Assembly (NCBI GenBank): GCA_040882565.1
Contig: JBBEAZ010000030.1
Span: 1 to 64,000, forward strand
Direction of reading: 5' to 3'
Source: CF-162 sp040882565
Lineage (GTDB): Bacteria > Chloroflexota > Dehalococcoidia > SM23-28-2 > RBG-16-64-32
DNA length: 64,000 bases
Under the pieces are notes generated by a model. The model ran no database searches and had not been told where the DNA came from. It was given only the letters and a program-made list of their open reading frames with translations. Positions 39,964 to 48,608 of the stretch are shown one piece after another. The translations under genes were made by a program, and so were the position numbers. Position 1 is the first letter of the stretch; each line of letters begins with the position of its first letter.

Positions 39964-40746
39964 CTAGTCTGAGGGCTCGCGTCTCACCGGGTTCGAGAGC
40001 ACGCCGATTCCCTCGATCTCCACCTCGACCACATCGCCGTCCTCCAGCTTGGGCGGCTCGCCGGGTGTCCCTGTGAAGAGCATGTCGCCAGGCGCGAGCG
40101 TCATCACCTGGGAGGCGAACGAGATCATCGTCGCGACGCTGTGAATTAGCTGGTTGGTGCTGGACGCCTGGCGCTCCTCGCCGTTCACTCGCGTCTTCAA
40201 CATGAGATCGGACGGGTCGAGGCCGGTCGCGATGACCGGTCCAATCGCCGTGAATGTGTCGGAGCCCTTGGCGCGCCACCACTGCAGATCGTCGCGCTGC
40301 CAGTGGCGCGCGCTGACATCGTTTCCGCAGGTGTAGCCGGAGACGTAGTCCAGCGCCTGTTCCGGTGGGACCTTCCGACAGGTCCGGCCGATGACGGCCA
40401 CAAGTTCGCCCTCGGCGTCGACGCGGCGGGCGCGGGCGGGCAGGATGATCAGGTCACCCGGGCCAACGACGGAGGACGACGGCTTGAAGAAGAGCTGAGG
40501 TATCGCCGGGGCATCGTCGTCTTTGAGGACGGCGCGGCCGCTGGACAGGTGCGACTGGTAGTTCACCGCGGCTGCAAGGATCGTCTGTGGAACGAATGGC
40601 GGGAGGAGTTGCACGGCCTCGAGTGAGAGTGGCTCTCCGGCCGGGTGGTGATCGCCGAAGATGTTGCCCTCGAGCGGCTGGATGCTATCGCCTTCGAGCA
40701 GGCCGAAGCGGATCGCCTCGCCGAAGCGGAAGCGGCAGAAGCGCAT
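39964..40746 (-). CDS. fumarylacetoacetate hydrolase family protein
   Basis: The 260-residue protein has the FAH fold signatures: AAAVNYQSH, PQLFFKPSSSVVGPGD, a metal-binding EGELVAVIGR (Glu pair), GYTCGNDVSAR, and TGTPGEPPKLEDGD. Family members cleave C-C bonds or act as hydratases/decarboxylases on aromatic breakdown products. It starts 2 nt after the PIG-L-type gene, so the two are coupled. Confidence 0.9.
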   Translation of the reverse strand: MRFCRFRFGEAIRFGLLEGDSIQPLEGNIFGDHHPAGEPLSLEAVQLLPPFVPQTILAAAVNYQSHLSSGRAVLKDDDAPAIPQLFFKPSSSVVGPGDLIILPARARRVDAEGELVAVIGRTCRKVPPEQALDYVSGYTCGNDVSARHWQRDDLQWWRAKGSDTFTAIGPVIATGLDPSDLMLKTRVNGEERQASSTNQLIHSVATMISFASQVMTLAPGDMLFTGTPGEPPKLEDGDVVEVEIEGIGVLSNPVRREPSD

Positions 40747-40748
40747 CG

Positions 40749-41447
40749 CTAAAACGGGAGCTGGATGCGGCGGAAACGCTCGAGGAAGCGCCCGTCAGGA
40801 TCACGCCAGAACTGGAGTAGGCGCTCCTTCATGCCGTCCATGTCGTTGATCTGGCTCTCGTGGCAGGCCAGAGCTTCGAATTTCTTGTCGAGCGCGTCGG
40901 TAATGTCGACCTCGAAATTGGTGTCGGTCGCGGTCCAGAGGTAGACCTCGCGCGTGCTGTACGGCTCGAGGCCCTCAGCGATCAGTTCCGGGAAGCTGGG
41001 TCGGTTGCGCGCCATCGGATACACGGCGTCGAGGGCAACGCTGCCGGCGGCGCGGTGGTCCGGGTGATTGATGAACATGTTGCGCACGATGTGGTTGGGG
41101 TCGTGGCTGAAGACGGCGTACGGCTTGATGCGGCGGATGTAGCGAACGACGTCGCGCATGAAGTCCTGGTTGTAGGTCAGCTCACCATCGACGTTATCCA
41201 GAAAGAAGACTTCCTTTACGCCTAGGGTGTCAGCGGCGGCCTTCTGCTCCTTCTGGCGGAGGGGCACAAGGACTTCTCTGGTCATATCGGGGTCCTCGCT
41301 GCCCTTGGAGCCGTCGGTGCAAATCAGGTAGTAGAACTCCCAGCCTTCCTTCGTCCACAGGTAGGAAGTGCCTGCTGCTCCGAACTCGGAGTCGTCCGGA
41401 TGCGCGGAGATGATCAACGCCCTCTTGGGGCCTTCGGAATCGCTCAT
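40749..41447 (-). CDS. PIG-L/LmbE-type deacetylase
   Basis: The 232-residue protein opens with IISAHPDDSEFGAAG, the zinc-binding motif of LmbE-like N-acetylglucosaminyl deacetylases, with a later His in INHPDHRAAG as the third ligand. Relatives act in mycothiol and bacillithiol synthesis or glycan trimming; no partner gene here decides. ATG 41447 has AGAGGA about 12 nt upstream. It is divergent from lexA, whose SOS boxes lie in the shared region. Confidence 0.88.
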   Translation of the reverse strand: MSDSEGPKRALIISAHPDDSEFGAAGTSYLWTKEGWEFYYLICTDGSKGSEDPDMTREVLVPLRQKEQKAAADTLGVKEVFFLDNVDGELTYNQDFMRDVVRYIRRIKPYAVFSHDPNHIVRNMFINHPDHRAAGSVALDAVYPMARNRPSFPELIAEGLEPYSTREVYLWTATDTNFEVDITDALDKKFEALACHESQINDMDGMKERLLQFWRDPDGRFLERFRRIQLPF

Positions 41448-41539
41448 TGGTACACGTACGTCCTCTAGTCCAGATCCCATGTTGGTTCGCGGCCGGCCTC
41501 GCGGGTATCGTCGCGGATTGTACCGGTGACGCGCGTCTG

Positions 41540-41568
41540 TTGACAATCGAACGTATGGTCCCTAGACT
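41540..41568 (+). promoter_or_regulatory. lexA distal promoter P1 with degenerate SOS box
   Basis: TTGACA (41540-41545) and TAGACT (41563-41568) are 17 nt apart. The spacer holds CGAACGTATGGTCC (41548-41561), 8 of 10 matches to CGAAC-N4-GTTCG. Confidence 0.6.
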
Positions 41569-41569
41569 T

Positions 41570-41598
41570 TTGACTTGGCGAACAAAGGTTCGTTTTAT
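41570..41598 (+). promoter_or_regulatory. lexA proximal promoter P2 with perfect SOS box
   Basis: TTGACT (41570-41575) and TTTTAT (41593-41598) are 17 nt apart. The spacer contains CGAACAAAGGTTCG (41579-41592), a perfect CGAAC-N4-GTTCG LexA site as in Gram-positive bacteria. Bound LexA would block the promoter. Confidence 0.75.
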
Positions 41599-41626
41599 CA
41601 TCGGCGAGCCGCCCCGGAGGATACGA

Positions 41627-42256
41627 ATGAAGGACCTGTCGGCGAAGCAGAACCGGATCCTGGACTACATACGCGGATTTATCGACGACCACGACTACCC
41701 GCCAAGCATCCGCCAGATCCAGGAGGCCTGCGACATCAGCTCTACGTCTGTAGTGGACTACAACCTGCGCATCCTAGAGCGCCAGGGGCATATTCGCCGC
41801 GACCGGGAAGTCTCGCGGGCGATCGAGTTGTTGCAGGGTGGCCGGCGCGCGCCGCGCGTCGTCCCGGTGCCGATCATCGGCACGATCGCCGCAGGCCAGC
41901 CGATCCCGGTGCCCAACGACGCGACCGACATGTCCGATACGATTGAGGTCTCGCCCGAGATGCTCGGCGACCATGAGAATGTCTTCGCTTTGCGCGTGAA
42001 GGGCACGTCGATGATCGACGCGCTGGTGAACGACGGCGACGTTGTGATCCTGGAGCGCACCTCCACGGCGCGTGACGGGGAAATGGTCGCGGCCTGGCTG
42101 AAGAACGAGCAAGAGGCAACGCTCAAAAAGATCTTCCGCGAGGGAGGCCGCGTCCGCTTGCAGCCTGCAAACGAGACGATGCAGCCGATCTATACCGACG
42201 CCGGTAACGTCGAGGTCCAGGGCCGCGTTATCGCCGCGATCCGGCCGACGTACTAG
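41627..42256 (+). CDS. lexA: LexA repressor
   Basis: The 209-residue SOS repressor has an N-terminal winged helix (1-68; PPSIRQIQEACDISSTSVVD) and a C-terminal S24 self-cleavage domain. The cleavage site is A89-G90 (IAAGQPIP). The catalytic dyad is S128 in KGTSMID and K167 in EATLKK. RecA-stimulated self-cleavage lifts repression after DNA damage. ATG with CGGAGG 6 nt upstream. Two promoters with embedded SOS boxes show autoregulation. Confidence 0.97.
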   Translation: MKDLSAKQNRILDYIRGFIDDHDYPPSIRQIQEACDISSTSVVDYNLRILERQGHIRRDREVSRAIELLQGGRRAPRVVPVPIIGTIAAGQPIPVPNDATDMSDTIEVSPEMLGDHENVFALRVKGTSMIDALVNDGDVVILERTSTARDGEMVAAWLKNEQEATLKKIFREGGRVRLQPANETMQPIYTDAGNVEVQGRVIAAIRPTY

Positions 42257-42277
42257 CAGCGAGAACGTCAGCGGCGC

Positions 42278-42286
42278 TGTTATAAT
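42278..42286 (+). promoter_or_regulatory. extended -10 promoter TGTTATAAT
   Basis: The sequence has the TGn extension and a consensus TATAAT (42281-42286). The leader of about 70 nt leads to the DppD-type gene. Confidence 0.55.
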
Positions 42287-42360
42287 GCGTCTACCCCACC
42301 GTCGCGCCGATGTGTTCGTTACGGACGAGCGCTAGCGGCCCCAGCCAAAGGAAGGCGTCC

Positions 42361-43371
42361 GTGCAAGACACGATCCTCCGTGTCGAAGACTTGCGAGTTG
42401 AGTTCGCGACGGTTGACGGAGTCGTCAAGGCCGTCAACGGAGTTTCGTTTGAGCTGAAGCGAGGGGGCACGCTGGCGATCACGGGCGAAAGCGGCTCCGG
42501 GAAGTCGTCACTCGGCCTGGCGATCATGCGATTGCTGGCGCACCCCGGCGCCATCACAGGCGGCAGCGTCTATTACGGCGGGCGCGACCTCGTCGCGCTG
42601 CCCGAGGACGAAATGCGCCCCCTGCGTGGCCGAGAAATCGCGATCGTCTTCCAGGACCCAAGCACCGGCTTGAATCCTGTGCTTTCTGTTGGCGACCAGG
42701 TGGAAGAGATCATTCGCACACATCTATCGGTCTCGAAACGCGAGGGGAAGAGGATGGCGATCGACGTGCTGGCCAAGCTTGGGCTGCCCGACCCGGAGGA
42801 CATCGTCCGCCGGTATCCATTCCAGCTTTCGGGGGGGATGGCTCAGCGCGTGATGATCGCCATCGCGACGGCGCTCAACCCCTCGCTGCTGATCCTCGAC
42901 GAGCCGACCTCTGCTCTGGACGTGACGGTGCAGGCGGCGATCCTCGAAGACATGGTGAGCCTCCAACAGCGGTTCGGCACGTCGATCATCCTGATTTCGC
43001 ACGACCTCGGTGTCGTCGCGCAGATGGCGGATCACGTCGCCGTCATGTACGCGGGCTACGTGGCCGAGTACACGGACGCGCAATCGTTGTTCCGGTCGCC
43101 GCGGCACCCGTACAGCTGGTCGTTGCTCGCGAGCCGGCCGCGCTGGGACAAAGACGGCCATGAGCGGCTGACAGCAATCCGCGGCACACCGCCTTCGCTG
43201 ATCGACCTGCCGGACGAGTGTCCTTTCCTGCCGCGTTGTCACAAAGCGACGACCGAATGCCGGACGCAGCCGGCGCCGAAACTCGAATCTGTCGGGCCCG
43301 GCGTGCACCTGGCGGCGTGTTATAACCCGATGTACAGTGACGAACCTGACGCCAACTTGAGGAGCGCCTGA
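42361..43371 (+). CDS. dppD: oligopeptide/dipeptide ABC transporter ATP-binding protein, DppD type
   Basis: The 336-residue ATPase has Walker A GESGSGKSS, Q-loop VFQDPSTGLNP, signature LSGGMAQRV, Walker B LLILDEPTSALD and switch LISHDLGVV. The C-terminal CPFLPRCHKATTEC plus a last Cys is the cysteine motif of OppD/DppD/NikD subunits. The GTG at 42361 has AAGGAAGG upstream. No OppF/DppF partner or permease is adjacent; the dppBC operon 4 kb away is the likely partner. Confidence 0.9.
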   Translation: MQDTILRVEDLRVEFATVDGVVKAVNGVSFELKRGGTLAITGESGSGKSSLGLAIMRLLAHPGAITGGSVYYGGRDLVALPEDEMRPLRGREIAIVFQDPSTGLNPVLSVGDQVEEIIRTHLSVSKREGKRMAIDVLAKLGLPDPEDIVRRYPFQLSGGMAQRVMIAIATALNPSLLILDEPTSALDVTVQAAILEDMVSLQQRFGTSIILISHDLGVVAQMADHVAVMYAGYVAEYTDAQSLFRSPRHPYSWSLLASRPRWDKDGHERLTAIRGTPPSLIDLPDECPFLPRCHKATTECRTQPAPKLESVGPGVHLAACYNPMYSDEPDANLRSA

Positions 43372-43374
43372 ACG

Positions 43375-43875
43375 ATGAGCCAACGCAGTGATCCAATCCG
43401 CGCGCTCTGGGACCGCGTGCGCGGCCTCGGGCGGCGCTTCGAGGAAGAGATCTACGACTTCACGGAGGAAGACGCGGAGCGTGAGGAAGAGCCGCGCGGT
43501 CGTAACACGCTGATCGCCTTGCTCAACGGTTTCCTGACGATGTGGAAGGCTAGCCAGGCCAGCGCCGCCGAGCGGACTCTGGGTTCGCTGGCCGGCGTGA
43601 GTGTCGTCTGGCTGGTGGTAGTGGACCGGGGCCTGGGATTCAAGCGCACGTGGTTGCGCATCCCGGCAGCGACGTTTGCGATCATCTGGTTCGTGCCGGG
43701 GCTGATCGCCGGGACGTGGACGGTGGTCGCCAACCTCGGGGTCGAGAATATGCGTCGCTGGCGCTCGTGGCCACTCACGCTGGTCTTCTCGATGTCCGGG
43801 CTGATCGCATTCCGCGCCGTCTTCAGCGAGCTGGCGCGCAAAGAGTTGCGGCCGCTGTCCCGTCGGGACGACTGA
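43375..43875 (+). CDS. hypothetical membrane protein, 166 aa
   Basis: A basic then acidic N terminus of about 45 residues (WDRVRGLGRRFEEEIYDFTE, EDAEREEEPRGR) precedes three hydrophobic segments (about 70-84, 92-115, 131-150). No catalytic motif is visible. ATG with GAGGAG about 9 nt upstream, 3 nt after dppD, so it is co-transcribed with it. Function unknown. Confidence 0.65.
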   Translation: MSQRSDPIRALWDRVRGLGRRFEEEIYDFTEEDAEREEEPRGRNTLIALLNGFLTMWKASQASAAERTLGSLAGVSVVWLVVVDRGLGFKRTWLRIPAATFAIIWFVPGLIAGTWTVVANLGVENMRRWRSWPLTLVFSMSGLIAFRAVFSELARKELRPLSRRDD

Positions 43876-43930
43876 ACCCGGGCGGCACCGCCCCATTGGC
43901 AAGTGCCTGACTGCGCGTGCTTAGCGTGCG

Positions 43931-43939
43931 TGCTAGACT
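43931..43939 (+). promoter_or_regulatory. extended -10 promoter TGCTAGACT
   Basis: TGn precedes TAGACT (43934-43939), 33 nt before the leuB ATG. Confidence 0.45.
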
Positions 43940-43972
43940 CGGGCCTGGATCTGAGATTCGAATGGAGTAGGC

Positions 43973-45040
43973 ATGTCTGACAGGAGCTACAGGATTGCCG
44001 TCCTGCCCGGCGACGGCACGGGTCCGGAAGTCGTCCGCGAAGGACTGAAGGTGCTGGAAGCCGCCGCCGCGGCGACGGGCTTCCGCTACGATCTCGAGCA
44101 CTACGACCTCGGCGGCGAGCGCTACCTCAGCACGGGCGACATTTTGCCGGATTCCGCGCTCGAAGAACTGCGTGGCTTCGATGCGATTTTCCTCGGCGCG
44201 ATTGGTCACCCGGAGGTGCAGCCCGGAGTACTCGAGAAGGGGCTGCTGCTGCGGCTGCGCTTCGAGCTGGACCAGTACATCAACCTGCGGCCGGTGAAGC
44301 TGTACCCGAACGTCGAATGTCCACTCAAGGACAAGGGGCCGGAGGACATCGACTTTGTGGTCGTACGTGAGAATACGGAGGGCCTGTACAGCGGGATGGG
44401 CGGCTTCCAGTACAAGGGGACGCCGCAAGAGGTCTCGACGCAGATTCACATGACGACGCGCTTCGGCGCCGAACGCGCGATCCGCTACGCCTTCGACCTG
44501 ACACGCAAGCGCGACAAGGTGAAGCAGTTGCACCTCGTCGGCAAGACGAACGTTCTGACGTTCGTCCACGACACCTGGTGGCGCGCTTTCAACGAAGTTG
44601 GCGAGGCGGATTACCCCGATGTGCGGCGCGAGTACGCGCACGTCGACGCGACGTGCATGTGGTTTGTGAAGAACCCGGAATGGTTCGACGTCATCGTTGT
44701 CGAAAACATGTTCGGTGACGTGATCACCGACCTCGGCGCCATGATCCAGGGTGGCATGGGAATCGCCGCCGGCGGCAATATCAACCCGGCCGGTGTCTCG
44801 ATGTTCGAGCCGATCGGCGGGAGCGCCCCAAAGTACACGGGCCAGGGTGTGATTTGCCCCCTGGCCGCCATCGCGGCCGCGCAGATGATGATGGAGCACC
44901 TCGGTGAGGAAGAGGCCGGGCGGCGCATCGAAGACGCCATCGTGAGGGCGCTGGCCACCGGCAAGATCAAAACGCTCTCCGCAGGCAAGATGGGCATGAG
45001 CACCAGCGAAGTCGGCGATTTGGTCGCGGGCCTCGTCTAA
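43973..45040 (+). CDS. leuB: 3-isopropylmalate dehydrogenase (beta-decarboxylating dehydrogenase family)
   Basis: The 355-residue enzyme has IAVLPGDGTGPEV at the N terminus, FLGAIGHPEV, the substrate-binding RLRFELDQYINLRPVK, the VVRENTEGLYSG segment, and metal-ligand Asp residues in ENMFGDVITDLG. It ends with PIGGSAPKYTGQG. These fit LeuB; tartrate/isocitrate dehydrogenases are alternatives. The nearby cimA supports a role in branched-chain amino acid synthesis, since LeuB also acts on methylmalate from citramalate. ATG with GGAGTAG. Confidence 0.85.
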   Translation: MSDRSYRIAVLPGDGTGPEVVREGLKVLEAAAAATGFRYDLEHYDLGGERYLSTGDILPDSALEELRGFDAIFLGAIGHPEVQPGVLEKGLLLRLRFELDQYINLRPVKLYPNVECPLKDKGPEDIDFVVVRENTEGLYSGMGGFQYKGTPQEVSTQIHMTTRFGAERAIRYAFDLTRKRDKVKQLHLVGKTNVLTFVHDTWWRAFNEVGEADYPDVRREYAHVDATCMWFVKNPEWFDVIVVENMFGDVITDLGAMIQGGMGIAAGGNINPAGVSMFEPIGGSAPKYTGQGVICPLAAIAAAQMMMEHLGEEEAGRRIEDAIVRALATGKIKTLSAGKMGMSTSEVGDLVAGLV

Positions 45041-45081
45041 GCTGCCTTCCCTCCGGCACTTTCGTTGACAGACCCCGGTGA

Positions 45082-45300
45082 CGGGCGCATCATGCTGGTA
45101 GTCCGTACCAGAGGGGTGAACGCATTCGCAATCGAATAGACGCCGGGTTACCCGTGCCCGAATGCGCGGCCGCCTTCGGTGACGTCGATTGCAGCGGATA
45201 CGTGGATGTCATCGACTCGTTGAAGATCTTGGCATTCGACGCCGGGATACCAAAGCCGCAAACGGCCTATTGCCCGGCGGTCGCCGCGGCGTTCGCTTAG
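45082..45300 (+). pseudogene. orphan dockerin-like C-terminal fragment
   Basis: After a TGA at 45079 the frame is open to a TAG at 45300. It reads ECAAAFGDVDCSGYVDVIDS, then LKILAFDAGIPKPQTAYCP. GDVDCSGYVDVIDSLKIL is one dockerin-type calcium-binding repeat as found at the end of secreted Chloroflexota proteins. There is no start with ribosome-binding site and no secreted protein upstream. The only GTG (45154) would give 48 residues. I read it as the remnant of a decayed or relocated exported-protein gene. Confidence 0.55.
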
Positions 45301-46160
45301 TCGAAGACGACGGTCTTGTTGCCGTAGACGACAACGCGGTTGCGCAGGTGTAGATCGACGGCGCGCGCCAGCACGTTGCGCTCGACGTCGCGGCCCTTGC
45401 GGATGAGGTCCGTGACTGAGTCACGGTGACTGACGCGGGCGACGTCCTGGTCGATAATTGATCCCTGGTCAAGGGCCGCGGTGACGTAGTGGGCGGTGGC
45501 GCCGATGATCTTGACGCCGCGCTCGTAGGCCTGGTGGTAGGGACGGGCGCCGGCGAAGGCGGGGAGGAATGAGTGGTGGATGTTGATGATGCGGTTCGGG
45601 TAACGCCCGACGAAGTCCTCGCTGAGCACCTGCATGTAGCGGGCGAGGACGATGGCGTCGACATCCCACTCTTCGAGTAGCTTCAGCGCCAGGTGTTCCT
45701 GCGCCGTCTTGTTGTGCTCGTCCACGGGCAGGCAGTGAAAGTTGACGCCGTATGTTTCTGCGATCTCGCGATGGTCTTCGTGGTTGCTGATGATCAACGG
45801 CACCTCGCCGCGCAGTTCGCCCATCCGCCAGCGGCCGAGCAGATCGTAGAGGCAGTGCGGTAACTTCGAGACGAAGAGGGCGACGCGGGGGACGTAGTCG
45901 CTGTAATGGAGGCTCCATTGCATGCCAAAATGGAGAGCAATCGGCTTGAAGGTGGATTCGATCTCCTCGCGTGGGACTTCGAAGCCATCCAGTTCCCACT
46001 CCACGCGCTGGAGGAAGACGCCTTCCTCTTTGTCGGTGTGCTGGTCGGCGTGGATGATGTTGCCGTTGTTTCGGTAGAGGAAATCGGAGACAGCGGCGAC
46101 CAGGCCGCGCTGGTCGCGGCAAGAGATCAGGAGTGTGGCGGTAATTGGTTCGTCAGTCAT
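45297..46160 (-). CDS. purU: formyltetrahydrofolate deformylase
   Basis: PurU releases formate from 10-formyl-THF, supplying formate and balancing one-carbon units. The 287-residue protein has an N-terminal ACT domain (CRDQRGLVAAVSDFL) and a formyltransferase-like domain with NHEDH, HCLPVDEHNK, the NIHHSFLPAF catalytic segment (Asn/His) and GATAHYVTAALDQG. The ATG at 46160 precedes the ACT domain properly. Its stop overlaps the dockerin-like fragment. Confidence 0.93.
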   Translation of the reverse strand: MTDEPITATLLISCRDQRGLVAAVSDFLYRNNGNIIHADQHTDKEEGVFLQRVEWELDGFEVPREEIESTFKPIALHFGMQWSLHYSDYVPRVALFVSKLPHCLYDLLGRWRMGELRGEVPLIISNHEDHREIAETYGVNFHCLPVDEHNKTAQEHLALKLLEEWDVDAIVLARYMQVLSEDFVGRYPNRIINIHHSFLPAFAGARPYHQAYERGVKIIGATAHYVTAALDQGSIIDQDVARVSHRDSVTDLIRKGRDVERNVLARAVDLHLRNRVVVYGNKTVVFD

Positions 46161-46212
46161 GTCGTATTAGTGGACGGAATTATAGCGCGGGTGTTGTAGG
46201 GAATCCCGCACT

Positions 46213-46241
46213 TTTGTCTCACAGCGCCTTCGGGATACACT
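46213..46241 (+). promoter_or_regulatory. cimA promoter TTTGTC-17-TACACT, short leader
   Basis: TTTGTC (46213-46218) and TACACT (46236-46241) are 17 nt apart. The ATG at 46251 is 9 nt after the -10, so the leader is about 3 nt. Confidence 0.5.
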
Positions 46242-46250
46242 GAAGCGGCC

Positions 46251-47852
46251 ATGAATCCCAGCAAAACGCCCATCGAGCTGTACGACACGACGCTCCGTGA
46301 CGGCACCCAAATGGAGGGCATCTCGCTGTCCGTCTCGGACAAGCTGAAGATCGCGGAGCGGCTCGACGAGGTCGGCGTTCACTACATCGAGGGCGGCTGG
46401 CCCGGGTCGAACCCGAAGGACGCCGAGTTCTTCGCACGAGCGGGCGAGCTGCGCTTGCAAAAGGCGAAGCTCGTTGCGTTCGGCTCGACGCGCAGAGCCG
46501 GTTCAACGGCGGAAAACGACCCGAACCTTCGGGCCCTCGTCGACGCGAGGACGCCGGTCGTGACGATCGTCGGGAAGGCGAGCGGGCGCCAGGTAACGCA
46601 GGTGCTGGAGACGACGCTTGAGGAGAACCTCGCGATGCTGGCGGACTCGTTCCGCTTTCTCAAGAGCAAAGGCCTGAAAGTGTTCTTCGACGCCGAGCAT
46701 TTCTTCGACGGCTTTGCTTTCGACAAGGAATACGCGCTGCAGTGCCTGAAGACCGCAGCCGGCGCCGGTGCGGATTGCGTCGTGCTCTGCGACACCAATG
46801 GCGGGACCGTGTCATCGCAGGTGGCGGAAATCGTGCGACTGGTTCTATCGGAGGTGGACTGCCAGGTCGGCATGCACGCACACAACGGCGCGGACGTGGC
46901 CGTCGCCAACTCGCTTACGGCAGTTGAGGCCGGGGCGACGCATGTGCAGGGCGCGGCGAACGGCTACGGCGATATGAGCGGTAACGCGAATATGTTCAGC
47001 ATCATCGCCAACCTCAAGTTGAAGATGGGCATTGAAGTCGTCACGGATGAGCAGTTGCAGAAGCTTACCGAGGTCTCGCACTTCATCAGCGAGGTTGCAA
47101 ACATGCCGCCGAGCCCGCGACAGCCGTACGTCGGTTCCGCGGCGTTCGCACACAAGGCAGGGCTGCACGCGGCGGCCATGGTCAAGGAATCGTGGTCGTA
47201 CCAACACATCGATCCTGTGCTCGTCGGCAACGACACGCGGATACTGATCTCTGAGCTGGCAGGACGGCGGAACATCGTGGCCAAGCTCGAAGAGCAGGGT
47301 GTGCACCTGGACCTGAGCCAGGAGGATGTGCGCGGGTTGCTAGAGAAGGTCAAGCTGATGGAGTCGCGGGGTTTCGTCTACGAGGGCGCCGAGGCGTCCT
47401 TTGAGCTGCTGGTGCGCCGCAGCCGGCCGGACTATCAGCCATTCTTCGAACTGGTGGACTTCATGGTGGTCGAGCGGCGGCACCGCAACCCGACCGAGGA
47501 GACGCGCGAGATGATCTCGGAGGCGATGGTTAAGCTGCGCGTCGGCGAACGGATGATGATCACGGCGGATGAAGGGAACGGCCCTGTGAACGCGCTGGAC
47601 GGAGCGGTCCGCAAGGCACTGGCAGAGACGTACCCGGACATCGGGACGATCCACCTGGTGGACTACAAGGTGCGAATCATCGATTCGGCGGCCGGCACTG
47701 GCGCCCAGGTCCGTGTTCTGATCGAGTCGACGGACGGCCAGGAGACATGGACGACCGTTGGTTCGTCGACAGACATTATCGAGGCATCGTGGCTGGCGCT
47801 GGCCGACAGCCTGGAATACTGGTTGACGCGGCGCAACGGCGCTCGTAACTAA
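46251..47852 (+). CDS. cimA: citramalate synthase
   Basis: CimA condenses pyruvate with acetyl-CoA to citramalate, the threonine-independent route to isoleucine. The 533-residue protein has the DRE-TIM barrel motif YDTTLRDGTQMEGIS, HAHNGADVAVANS, GYGDMSGNANM, then HKAGLHAAAM, and a C-terminal LeuA-type regulatory domain (from about 400). The length and the GW(P)GSNPKD loop fit CimA better than LeuA. Leucine/isoleucine feedback through the C-terminal domain is likely. Near-leaderless promoter. Confidence 0.92.
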   Translation: MNPSKTPIELYDTTLRDGTQMEGISLSVSDKLKIAERLDEVGVHYIEGGWPGSNPKDAEFFARAGELRLQKAKLVAFGSTRRAGSTAENDPNLRALVDARTPVVTIVGKASGRQVTQVLETTLEENLAMLADSFRFLKSKGLKVFFDAEHFFDGFAFDKEYALQCLKTAAGAGADCVVLCDTNGGTVSSQVAEIVRLVLSEVDCQVGMHAHNGADVAVANSLTAVEAGATHVQGAANGYGDMSGNANMFSIIANLKLKMGIEVVTDEQLQKLTEVSHFISEVANMPPSPRQPYVGSAAFAHKAGLHAAAMVKESWSYQHIDPVLVGNDTRILISELAGRRNIVAKLEEQGVHLDLSQEDVRGLLEKVKLMESRGFVYEGAEASFELLVRRSRPDYQPFFELVDFMVVERRHRNPTEETREMISEAMVKLRVGERMMITADEGNGPVNALDGAVRKALAETYPDIGTIHLVDYKVRIIDSAAGTGAQVRVLIESTDGQETWTTVGSSTDIIEASWLALADSLEYWLTRRNGARN

Positions 47853-47879
47853 TCACCTGCTGCTCACGTTTACACGAGC

Positions 47880-48608
47880 GTGACTGACGCCCAGGTCCGC
47901 GCCGCCCTTATCGCCCTATGGCTTGCAGGACTGGTCGTATTTGCGCTGATGGCCGTGCTCGCGGCCGCCCACGACACGTTCCCCATGGACGTCTGGTTGA
48001 CAGAGCGGCTACAGTCCGTGCACAGCGAGGCGCTCAGCCAGACACTCAACACGACGTCGGATCTGGCGGTGATGCCGTGGCTGGCGCTCGTTGCGGGCGT
48101 TGCTGTGGTCGGCTACCTCGTCCGGGGCGGACCGATGCCGCCGCTCCTCCTCGTTGCCGCTGTCACCTCGCGCGTGGTGGTCGGGATTCTCAAGGAGGTG
48201 GTCGAGCGGCCGCGTCCGTCCCCGAGTCTCGTGGATGTGGAGCATCAGTTGAGCAGCCTGTCGTTTCCGAGCGGGCACTCGTTCAACGCGATGCTCATCT
48301 ACGGACTGATCTTCTACTTCGCGACGGTCCTTGTGCGGCCGCCGGCCAGCCGCCGCGCCATCCAGGCTGCGTGCGTCTGGGTGATTGTGCTCACGGGCGT
48401 CCAGCGAGTCTACTTTGGTTACCACTGGACAAGCGACGTGCTGGGCGGCTTCCTGCTTGGCGCCGTGTTCGTTGGTGTATTCGTCGGGCTGCACAGGCTT
48501 AGTCTGCGCTCGCCGATGCTGCAGCGGCGCTTGCGCGGCGGCTCCTTCGCGTTTAGTCTAGCGCCAGCCTCGCCAGGTGTGTCCCATACCCGATCGGAAC
48601 ACCAGTAA
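47880..48608 (+). CDS. PAP2-family membrane phosphatase
   Basis: The 242-residue protein has six membrane helices and the three phosphatase motifs: KEVVERPRP, SFPSGHSF and QRVYFGYHWTSD. It would dephosphorylate a lipid such as undecaprenyl pyrophosphate or phosphatidic acid on the outer face. GTG start; the segment upstream has TTTACAC but no ribosome-binding site. Its TAA overlaps the next ATG (TAATG). Confidence 0.9.
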   Translation: MTDAQVRAALIALWLAGLVVFALMAVLAAAHDTFPMDVWLTERLQSVHSEALSQTLNTTSDLAVMPWLALVAGVAVVGYLVRGGPMPPLLLVAAVTSRVVVGILKEVVERPRPSPSLVDVEHQLSSLSFPSGHSFNAMLIYGLIFYFATVLVRPPASRRAIQAACVWVIVLTGVQRVYFGYHWTSDVLGGFLLGAVFVGVFVGLHRLSLRSPMLQRRLRGGSFAFSLAPASPGVSHTRSEHQ

